DNA of 64,000 bases. It comes from Ruegeria denitrificans (GTDB taxonomy: Bacteria; Pseudomonadota; Alphaproteobacteria; Rhodobacterales; Rhodobacteraceae). Position numbers and translations under genes: made by a program. The notes under the pieces were generated by a model. The model saw only the letters and a program-made list of their open reading frames with translations. It did no database searches and was not told the DNA's origin. Shown here one piece after another: positions 57,801 through 64,000 of the stretch. The stretch is from assembly GCF_001458295.1 (NCBI RefSeq), contig NZ_CYUD01000013.1, forward strand, positions 1 through 64,000, written 5' to 3'. Position 1 is the first letter of the stretch; each line of letters begins with the position of its first letter.

Positions 57801-59674
57801 GCTTTTCGTACCTTTTGCTCACGGCGTAGCTTTGCCAATAACAAAGTCAGTGCGGCAGGTGTCACACCTTCTACTCGACCCGCCTGAGCAATATTGATTG
57901 GCTTCGCCTGAGACAGTTTCTGCTTCATCTCAGAAGACAGGCCTTCCAGCGCCGAATAGTCGAAATCCCGCGGAATTTCGTAAGATTCATCGCGTTTCAT
58001 GGCTTCAACGTCTTTTTGCTGTCGCGCAATATAGTTCGCATAAAGTGCATCACGTTCAACCTGCCGCTGGATGTCAGCTTCAACATTCTCCAGTCCAGGC
58101 ACGAGCGGCGTCAGATCAGAGAAGGTAACATCAGGGAAGGCCAATAATGCCATACCATCCCGACGATTTCCGTCTTGATTGACGTTAATTCCAACCGAGC
58201 GCACCTCCTTTGGTGTATAGGTTCTGTCAGTCAGTTTTGATTTAGCGGCTGTTAGTTTTTCCATTTTTGTATCGAAATTCGCTGATCGTACATCCCCCAC
58301 GCACCCCAAGTTCATACCCATGGGTGTCAGTCGTTGATCGGCGTTATCTGCCCGCAAAGACAAGCGAAATTCTGCCCGCGAGGTGAACATCCGGTATGGT
58401 TCAGCGACTCCGCGTGTTGTCAGATCGTCTATCATCACGCCTATATAGCTGTCCGCACGGGTGAAGTGGACAGGATCGCGATCCAGAACGACCAACGCAG
58501 CGTTCAGACCAGCAACTAGACCTTGCGCCGCGGCTTCTTCATATCCTGTGGTTCCATTGATTTGCCCCGCAAGAAATAAACCCGGCGCTTCGGGCAGCGA
58601 CAAGGATGAAGTCAAAACGCGGGGATCAACGTAGTCATATTCAATTGCATAACCCGGTTGCATGATTTCTGCGGACTCAAGGCCTTTGATCGAGCGCACA
58701 TACTCCACTTGCACATCCTGAGGCAGTGAAGTTGAAATCCCGTTTGGATAGATCGTGTGATCAGATACACCTTCAGGTTCCAGAAAAATCTGGTGAGAAT
58801 CCTTGTCCGCAAAACGGACAATTTTATCTTCGATCGAAGGGCAGTACCGGGGACCCACCCCATCAATATGCCCGCCATACATGGCGGATCGGGATAGGTT
58901 CTTTTCAATAATGTCATGCGTTTGCGCGTTTGTGTGCGTGATTCCGCACGATATTTGTGGCGCAACCACTTTGGTTGATAGGAATGAAAACAGGGTTGGA
59001 TCTTCATCACCATCCTGTCGTTCAAGCTCATCCCAATTAATTGTCCGTCCATCCAGCCTGGGCGGTGTTCCAGTCTTTAATCGACCAAGCGGCAGTTCAA
59101 AACTGTCCAAACGTTCCGCCAATTTTACAGAAGGGCGATCCCCCATCCGGCCACCTGGACGTGATACATCTCCGATGTGAATGACACCCCGCAGGAATGT
59201 GCCAGATGTCAGGATAACAGCATCAGCTCGGATTTCCGCGTTATCTGCCAGTTTGACACCACTGACGCGGTTACCATTCATAAGAAAGTCGGTAACTTCT
59301 CCAACGACAACAGACAGATTTGTTTGCGCTTGCGTTTCTTTCTGCATCGCTGCCCGATACAATGCGCGATCAGCCTGAGTTCTGGGACCCTGCACTGCGG
59401 GACCTTTGCGACGATTTAACAAACGGAACTGAATACCAGCCTGATCCGCAACTCTCCCCATGACGCCGTCCAGGGCGTCAATTTCCCGAACCAGATGTCC
59501 TTTTCCCAACCCGCCAATTGCCGGGTTGCACGACATGACGCCGATATCCGACGCAGACAAAGTCACCAAAGCTGTCCTGACACCCATGCGTGCTGCAGCA
59601 TGCGCAGCTTCTGTGCCGGCATGGCCGGCACCAATTACGACCACATCGAAATCTGAATGTTTCACGTGAAACAC
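57797..59674 (-). CDS. mnmG: tRNA uridine-5-carboxymethylaminomethyl modification enzyme MnmG (GidA)
   Basis: FAD protein of 625 residues that, with MnmE, builds the cmnm5 group on tRNA wobble U34. The FAD motif [17 protein letters not shown] lies near residue 15, followed by [20 protein letters not shown] and [15 protein letters not shown] ([15 protein letters not shown]). The start is a GTG at 59674, whose first codons (MFHVKH) come from a parS site; GTG four codons in, 10 nt from AAGGAG, is an alternative start. It lies 3 bp after mnmE and overlaps rsmG by 4 bp. Confidence 0.97.
   Translation of the reverse strand: MFHVKHSDFDVVVIGAGHAGTEAAHAAARMGVRTALVTLSASDIGVMSCNPAIGGLGKGHLVREIDALDGVMGRVADQAGIQFRLLNRRKGPAVQGPRTQADRALYRAAMQKETQAQTNLSVVVGEVTDFLMNGNRVSGVKLADNAEIRADAVILTSGTFLRGVIHIGDVSRPGGRMGDRPSVKLAERLDSFELPLGRLKTGTPPRLDGRTINWDELERQDGDEDPTLFSFLSTKVVAPQISCGITHTNAQTHDIIEKNLSRSAMYGGHIDGVGPRYCPSIEDKIVRFADKDSHQIFLEPEGVSDHTIYPNGISTSLPQDVQVEYVRSIKGLESAEIMQPGYAIEYDYVDPRVLTSSLSLPEAPGLFLAGQINGTTGYEEAAAQGLVAGLNAALVVLDRDPVHFTRADSYIGVMIDDLTTRGVAEPYRMFTSRAEFRLSLRADNADQRLTPMGMNLGCVGDVRSANFDTKMEKLTAAKSKLTDRTYTPKEVRSVGINVNQDGNRRDGMALLAFPDVTFSDLTPLVPGLENVEADIQRQVERDALYANYIARQQKDVEAMKRDESYEIPRDFDYSALEGLSSEMKQKLSQAKPINIAQAGRVEGVTPAALTLLLAKLRREQKVRKA
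59658..59673. other. parS centromere site (copy 2)
   Basis: A second perfect TGTTTCACGTGAAACA, just inside the start codon of mnmG, giving MFHVKH in the protein. Both copies are within 3.5 kb of parA/parB and within 5.5 kb of the proposed origin. Confidence 0.95.
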
Positions 59675-59677
59675 TCC

Positions 59678-60964
59678 TTACTTACCCACGCAAAAGCTCG
59701 AGAATATCTCGTCCAAAAGGTCTTCGACCCCTATTCTGCCGACCAATGTTTCAAGGGCCCGGATCGCCGTCCGCAGTTCTTCTGCTGCGATATCATACAG
59801 ATCTGGTCCTGATTCCAGAACCGTCATTGCCGCGGCAAGTGCAGTTTTGGAATCATTTAAAGCAACACGATGGCGTTCCCGGGTTGCAATACCATGGCTA
59901 GTGAAACGATCACTTAGTACATACGAAATATGGGAAATAAGTTGATCAATCCCATGGCCTGTTTTCCCGGAAATACCACCCTTGTCGTCCTCACGCAGAT
60001 CAGATTTTGGCAATAGCTGAATATCTCCATCAATCATAGGAACACCAAGCGTAGTTGGATCTTCTGTCAGAAACACTCGCAGATCAGCCGCATCCGCGCG
60101 TTTTCGGGCCAATTCAATTCCCAGGTTTTCGACGTGATCTTCAGTTTTGCGCAATCCTGCGGTATCCAGCAATGTCACAGGCAGACCGTCCAAATCCATG
60201 CGAACCTCAATCACGTCACGTGTTGTGCCCGCATATTCCGAGGTAATCGCGGCCTCGCGACCAGCCAGTGCGTTCAACAAGGTCGACTTACCCGCATTTG
60301 GAAGGCCAACAATTGCGACTTCGAAACCGGTACGGATGCGTTCGGCTATCTTCACACCTTCGGCTTCGCGGTGCAAATCCTGCATGACGCCCGTCACCAA
60401 TGTGCGAACTTCGGGGGTAACATCCGTTGGCACCTCTTCATCGGCAAAATCAATCACGGCCTCCAGCAAGGACGCTGCCCGGATCAAGTCACGGCGCCAA
60501 CGTTCGGCTAAATCACCCAACTCACCGGCTAGTATGGTCTGAGCTTGCTTGCGCTGCGCCTCGGTTTCGGCGTCAATCAGGTCGGCCAGACCTTCGACCT
60601 GCGTCAGGTCCATCTTGCCGTTTTCCAATGACCGGCGTGTAAATTCACCAGGTTCCGCAAGCCGCAACCCAGCTGTGTCCAACAAATTGCGCATCACCGC
60701 ATTCACAGATGCCGTGCTACCATGAATCTGCAATTCTGCTACGTCTTCACCGGTAAAACTCGCCGGGGCTTTGAAGGTCAGAACCAACCCCTCATCCAGA
60801 CGTGAGCCGTCGGCCGCGTGCAAAGACCGCACCCGCATGCCACGGGGCGGTAGTAGGCTACCTGTTAGGTCGGCTGCGGCAGAATGCGCCAAAGGACCAG
60901 AGAGGCGGATGACCGCCACCCCTGCTTTGCCCTGCGCGCTGGCCAAGGCGAATATCGTATCCAT
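59678..60964 (-). CDS. mnmE: tRNA modification GTPase MnmE (TrmE)
   Basis: MnmE (428 aa): an N-terminal tetrahydrofolate-binding domain ([20 protein letters not shown]), a helical domain, and an inserted G domain with [20 protein letters not shown], the switch region [14 protein letters not shown] and [15 protein letters not shown]. The C-terminal CVGK motif carries the catalytic cysteine. It acts with MnmG. The gene follows rho by 29 bp and precedes mnmG by 3 bp in one leftward unit. Confidence 0.97.
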   Translation of the reverse strand: MDTIFALASAQGKAGVAVIRLSGPLAHSAAADLTGSLLPPRGMRVRSLHAADGSRLDEGLVLTFKAPASFTGEDVAELQIHGSTASVNAVMRNLLDTAGLRLAEPGEFTRRSLENGKMDLTQVEGLADLIDAETEAQRKQAQTILAGELGDLAERWRRDLIRAASLLEAVIDFADEEVPTDVTPEVRTLVTGVMQDLHREAEGVKIAERIRTGFEVAIVGLPNAGKSTLLNALAGREAAITSEYAGTTRDVIEVRMDLDGLPVTLLDTAGLRKTEDHVENLGIELARKRADAADLRVFLTEDPTTLGVPMIDGDIQLLPKSDLREDDKGGISGKTGHGIDQLISHISYVLSDRFTSHGIATRERHRVALNDSKTALAAAMTVLESGPDLYDIAAEELRTAIRALETLVGRIGVEDLLDEIFSSFCVGK

Positions 60965-60993
60965 TCGAAGGCCTCGCGTGAGTTAAGACCTGT

Positions 60994-62265
60994 TCAGGTG
61001 TTCATCGAATCGAAGAACTCACCGTTCGTCTTGGTCTGTTTCAACTTGCCCAACAGGAATTCGATCGCGTCGGTCGTGCCCATCGGGTTGAGGATGCGGC
61101 GCAGAACAAAGGTCTTGGCCAGATCCCCCTTATCAACCAACAGGTCCTCTTTACGGGTACCGGACTTGAGGATGTCGATCGCCGGGAAAACGCGCTTATC
61201 CGCGATCTTACGATCCAGCACGATTTCCGAGTTACCGGTGCCTTTGAATTCTTCGAAAATAACTTCGTCCATCCGGCTGCCGGTATCGATCAGCGCGGTG
61301 GCGATAATGGTCAGCGAACCTCCCTCTTCGATGTTCCGCGCGGCACCAAAGAACCGTTTGGGCCGTTGCAAGGCGTTTGCATCAACACCACCGGTCAGAA
61401 CTTTACCCGACGACGGTACCACAGTATTAAACGCCCTACCAAGTCTTGTGATTGAGTCGAGAAGAATAACAACATCTCGTTTATGTTCGACCAAGCGCTT
61501 GGCTTTTTCGATGACCATTTCAGAAACAGCCACGTGTCGGGTTGCCGGTTCGTCAAAGGTCGAGGACACAACCTCACCCTTCACCGAGCGCTGCATGTCG
61601 GTTACTTCTTCGGGGCGTTCGTCGATCAGCAGAACGATAAGGTAACACTCCGGGTGGTTCTGTTCGATCGAATGCGCGATGTTTTGCAGGATCACGGTCT
61701 TACCGGTCCGTGGAGGCGCCACGATCAGCGACCGCTGGCCTTTACCGATAGGCGAGACAAGGTCGATCACTCGTGCCGACTTGTCCTTGATGGTGGGATC
61801 TTCGATCTCCATCTTCAGGCGTTCATCGGGGTACAAAGGCGTCAGGTTGTCGAACAGGATCTTGTGCTTGGCCTTCTCAGGATCTTCAAAGTTGATCTTG
61901 GTGACCTTGATCAGCGCAAAATATCGTTCGTTCTCATCTGGTGCCTTGATCTCACCTTCTACCGTATCGCCCGTGCGCAGCGAATGCTGGCGGATCATGT
62001 CGGGTGAAACATAGATGTCATCAGGACCCGGCAGATAATTCGCCTCGGGCGAGCGCAGAAAGCCAAAGCCGTCCTGCAGCACTTCAAGCACGCCGTCGCC
62101 GCCAACGGTCCAGCCTTCATCCGCGCGTTCGCGCAGGATCTGGAACATCATCTCGCCTTTTCGCATGGTCGAGGCGTTTTCGATCTCCAGCTCTTCGGCC
62201 ATCGCCAAGAGGTCTTTGGGGCTTTTTGCTTTCAGGTCGGCCAGATTCAGGGCGTCAGTTGTCAT
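60994..62265 (-). CDS. rho: Transcription termination factor Rho
   Basis: Hexameric RNA helicase (423 aa). It has an N-terminal OB/RNA-binding domain ([20 protein letters not shown]), the Walker [37 protein letters not shown] and [20 protein letters not shown] with the R-finger region. ATG 62265 ([14 protein letters not shown]) is preceded by GAAGG 8 nt upstream; the frame to 62289 is an extension. It lies between hemJ and mnmE in the leftward origin-proximal unit. Confidence 0.97.
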   Translation of the reverse strand: MTTDALNLADLKAKSPKDLLAMAEELEIENASTMRKGEMMFQILRERADEGWTVGGDGVLEVLQDGFGFLRSPEANYLPGPDDIYVSPDMIRQHSLRTGDTVEGEIKAPDENERYFALIKVTKINFEDPEKAKHKILFDNLTPLYPDERLKMEIEDPTIKDKSARVIDLVSPIGKGQRSLIVAPPRTGKTVILQNIAHSIEQNHPECYLIVLLIDERPEEVTDMQRSVKGEVVSSTFDEPATRHVAVSEMVIEKAKRLVEHKRDVVILLDSITRLGRAFNTVVPSSGKVLTGGVDANALQRPKRFFGAARNIEEGGSLTIIATALIDTGSRMDEVIFEEFKGTGNSEIVLDRKIADKRVFPAIDILKSGTRKEDLLVDKGDLAKTFVLRRILNPMGTTDAIEFLLGKLKQTKTNGEFFDSMNT

Positions 62266-62387
62266 GATATATACCTTCACCGCTGGCATCGCGGCACGAA
62301 GTTGAATTTCAGTACGGAAGATACGCCGCCCGGACGGGCGTGTTGATCCCTACATATGCGCGACAGCCATCGGAGTCAAACAGGCCT

Positions 62388-62837
62388 TCAGAACTTCAGA
62401 ATGACCGCCAGAACGATGGCAACCATCAAAACGGAGGGAACCTCATTCATCATGCGGTACTGCCGCCCAGTGAGCTTATTTTGCCCCTCTAAGAAATCTT
62501 TGCGACGCGCCATCAGCCAATGATGGAACCAGGTCATCGCAATCACGGCAGTACCCTTGACCCAGGGCCATGCAAAATCCCATCCGACGATGCCCGGCGT
62601 GAACACCATGATCAGGCCACAGACCCAGGCCACGATCATCGCAGGACGCATGATCACACGCAGCAGCTTTTCTTCCATTTCAAAGAAGATGGTTTCAGCG
62701 CCTTTGACAGTTTGCGCTTTTTCCACGTGATAGACGAACAATCTGGGCAAATAGAATAAGCCGGCCATCCATGAGATCACGGCCATGACATGTAAAGACT
62801 TCACCCACGGGTAAATCGTGAAAAGAAGATCGGTCAT
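62388..62837 (-). CDS. hemJ: Protoporphyrinogen oxidase HemJ
   Basis: Membrane protein of 149 residues with four predicted helices. Conserved histidines lie in LHVMAVISWMAGLFYLPRLF (around residue 15) and the following YHVEKAQTV, with VIAMTWFHHWLMARRKDF in the middle. HemJ oxidises protoporphyrinogen IX in heme synthesis. It starts at the edge of the large non-coding gap and reads away from it, followed by rho after 122 bp. The assignment is firm by motif and location. Confidence 0.92.
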   Translation of the reverse strand: MTDLLFTIYPWVKSLHVMAVISWMAGLFYLPRLFVYHVEKAQTVKGAETIFFEMEEKLLRVIMRPAMIVAWVCGLIMVFTPGIVGWDFAWPWVKGTAVIAMTWFHHWLMARRKDFLEGQNKLTGRQYRMMNEVPSVLMVAIVLAVILKF

Positions 62838-63241
62838 TCTGGCTCCGGGTGTTACTCGAAGCTCTCCCTAATAAAAAAATATGAAAAGAAAAAGGATGAT
62901 GGTTTTGTAGGGTGAACAAAATCCGTGGATTACTTTTTTACACAAGTGTTTTCCCCAGGGGGACAATTTTCAAAGTCAGTGCACTGATTCTGTTAGTGAA
63001 GAAAATAATATAATAAAATCAGTAAATTATGTGAAATCCTCTAAGAGCTTTCTGGGGATAAGTTTCTGAGTATCTGTGGAGTTCCCGCTTATCCCGTCTT
63101 TTCAACTTATCCTTGTCCCGGATGGACAGTGTTCGAGCGACTCAGGGAAGAATTGCGCGAAAACCCCGGGGTTGCGTGTCAATCGGAAAACCATACAAAC
63201 CATTCAAGAACGCTCAATGATTTGCACACGGGGTTGTCCAC
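62838..63241. other. 404-bp non-coding region; candidate chromosomal origin oriC
   Basis: The only gene-free stretch over 300 bp. Its left half is AT-rich, with the tract GAAAATAATATAATAAAATC (63001-63020) and what follows as a likely unwinding element. DnaA-box-like 9-mers: TTTTACACA (62936-62944, matches TTWTNCACA), TTATCCCCA on the minus strand (63053-63061, one mismatch), ATTTGCACA (63220-63228, one mismatch), TTGTCCACA (63234-63242, one mismatch). Genes on both sides read outwards. parAB, mnmEG and rsmG lie to the left and maf-aroE to the right, an arrangement known around alphaproteobacterial origins. No CtrA-type TTAA-N7-TTAA pair is seen. Confidence 0.68.
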
Positions 63242-63841
63242 ATGTCTGTCCCCATCATCCTGGCCTCAGGCTCATCCATTCGCGCGCAGTTGCTGGAAAA
63301 CGCAGGCGTGCCGTTTACCGTTCAGTATGCACGCGTGGACGAGGATACCATGAAACGCGCGCTGCTAGCCGAGGACGCTTCGCCCCGCGACATCGCTGAT
63401 GCGCTGGCCGAGATGAAGGCGCGCAAAGTCAGCGATAAGAACCCCGGCGCGATGGTTTTGGGTTGCGATCAGGTGTTAGATTTCGATGGGCAGTTGCTGT
63501 CCAAGCCGGAAACTCCTCAGGACGCACTGGCGCAGCTCAAGATGATGCGGGGCAAGCGGCATATGCTGTTGTCTGCGGCGGTGATCTATCAGGCGGGTGA
63601 GCCGATCTGGCGTCATGTGGGTCAGGTGCGCCTGCGGATGCGGATGAGCTCGGACGCGTACCTGCGCGACTATATAGACCGCAACTGGGACAGTATTCGG
63701 CACGCGGTGGGGGCTTATAAGCTGGAAGAAGAAGGCGTTCGCCTGTTCGCCACCATTGACGGCGACTATTTTAATGTCTTGGGTATGCCCCTGTTGGAAC
63801 TGCTCAATTATCTGGCCGTTAAAGGGGTGATCGACCAATGA
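63242..63841 (+). CDS. maf: Maf-family nucleoside triphosphate pyrophosphatase
   Basis: Maf protein (199 aa), of the ITPase-like fold, that hydrolyses modified or pyrimidine NTPs. The start MSVPIILASGSSIRAQLLEN matches the ASxSxxR loop (variant ASGSSIR), and VLGCDQVLDFDGQLLSKPET and YFNVLGMPLLELLNYL are recognisable. Its ATG lies against the oriC candidate and overlaps a DnaA-box-like 9-mer by one base. Its stop overlaps aroE by 4 bp. Confidence 0.93.
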   Translation: MSVPIILASGSSIRAQLLENAGVPFTVQYARVDEDTMKRALLAEDASPRDIADALAEMKARKVSDKNPGAMVLGCDQVLDFDGQLLSKPETPQDALAQLKMMRGKRHMLLSAAVIYQAGEPIWRHVGQVRLRMRMSSDAYLRDYIDRNWDSIRHAVGAYKLEEEGVRLFATIDGDYFNVLGMPLLELLNYLAVKGVIDQ

Positions 63842-64000
63842 CGCGAAAGAAAATTCCGCTGGCCGGGGTGATCGGCCATCCCATTGCACACTCCAAATCA
63901 CCGCAGCTGCATGGTCACTGGCTTAAGAAATACGGGTTGGCCGGTCACTACATCCCCATGGAAGTAGCGCCCGAAGATTTAGAGGCGGTGCTGCGTGCCC
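63838..64000 (+). CDS. aroE: Shikimate dehydrogenase AroE (5' part; gene runs off the window)
   Basis: The first 54 codons of AroE: MTRKKIPLAGVIGHPIAHSK then SPQLHGHWLKKYGLAGHYIP. The substrate-binding VIGHPIAHSKSP (S-K-S-P loop) and HGHW are visible. It reduces 3-dehydroshikimate in the shikimate pathway. It overlaps maf by 4 bp, consistent with the maf-aroE-coaE-dnaQ order near alphaproteobacterial origins. The rest lies outside. Confidence 0.93.
   Translation, partial: MTRKKIPLAGVIGHPIAHSKSPQLHGHWLKKYGLAGHYIPMEVAPEDLEAVLRA

Noticed and set aside
62838..63241. CtrA-type TTAA-N7-TTAA sites in the candidate origin
   Set aside because: No such pair is present, so a Caulobacter-like CtrA control of the origin cannot be claimed.

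Overview
The window is a contiguous piece of a chromosome from an alphaproteobacterium, almost certainly a marine Rhodobacteraceae (Roseobacter group, Ruegeria/Silicibacter-like). The evidence is the block hemJ-rho-mnmE-mnmG-rsmG-parA-parB facing maf-aroE, the thiDOSGEF thiamine operon behind a TPP riboswitch, a NavBac sodium channel that resembles the Ruegeria (Silicibacter) pomeroyi protein, and GC-rich, tightly packed genes with many 4-bp ATGA overlaps. I found no rRNA, tRNA, CRISPR array, insertion sequence or prophage.

Layout. 1-9.2 kb: an ABM-type monooxygenase, a surA-like PPIase/argJ/mutT operon, secA, two envelope proteins (one a binding-protein/OmpA fusion) and radC. 9.2-15.5 kb: the thiamine operon on the minus strand, led by a TPP riboswitch and followed by intact thiD, thiO, thiS, thiG, thiE and thiF. 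Its distal end (thiY, tenA, thiX: HMP-precursor uptake and salvage) is wrecked by stops, frameshifts and a deletion that joins tenA to thiX. 15.6-19.5 kb: dnaK-dnaJ and alkB. 19.5-28.5 kb: a surface-polysaccharide region with an ABC-2 exporter permease, cysQ, kdsB, galE, two paralogous glycosyltransferases, a branching-type glycosyltransferase and a sulfotransferase with two apparent modules. CysQ would clear the PAP that sulfation makes. 28.5-35 kb: an L,D-transpeptidase, a sodium channel, an RNA methyltransferase and a paired ABC exporter.

35-45.8 kb: cca, CoA pyrophosphatase, hslO (Hsp33), another Nudix gene, a receiver-PP2C phosphatase divergent from an HPt protein, ilvA, a membrane protein, argG, a DUF1810 gene, an SCP2 gene, an exported msrA and a ribokinase-type kinase. 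45.8-55.5 kb: maeB, mutS, hrcA-grpE, rph-rdgB-hemW and a DUF454 membrane gene. 55.5-64 kb: the replication/segregation end. ParAB, rsmG, mnmG, mnmE, rho and hemJ read leftward while maf and aroE read rightward. Between them lies a 404-bp AT-rich non-coding gap with several DnaA-box-like 9-mers, which I propose as the chromosomal origin. Two perfect 16-bp parS palindromes sit inside the 5' ends of mnmG and rsmG.

The most notable items are the decayed thiamine-salvage module still attached to a live riboswitch operon, the oriC/parS arrangement, and the linkage of PAP phosphatase with a sulfotransferase in a glycan locus.
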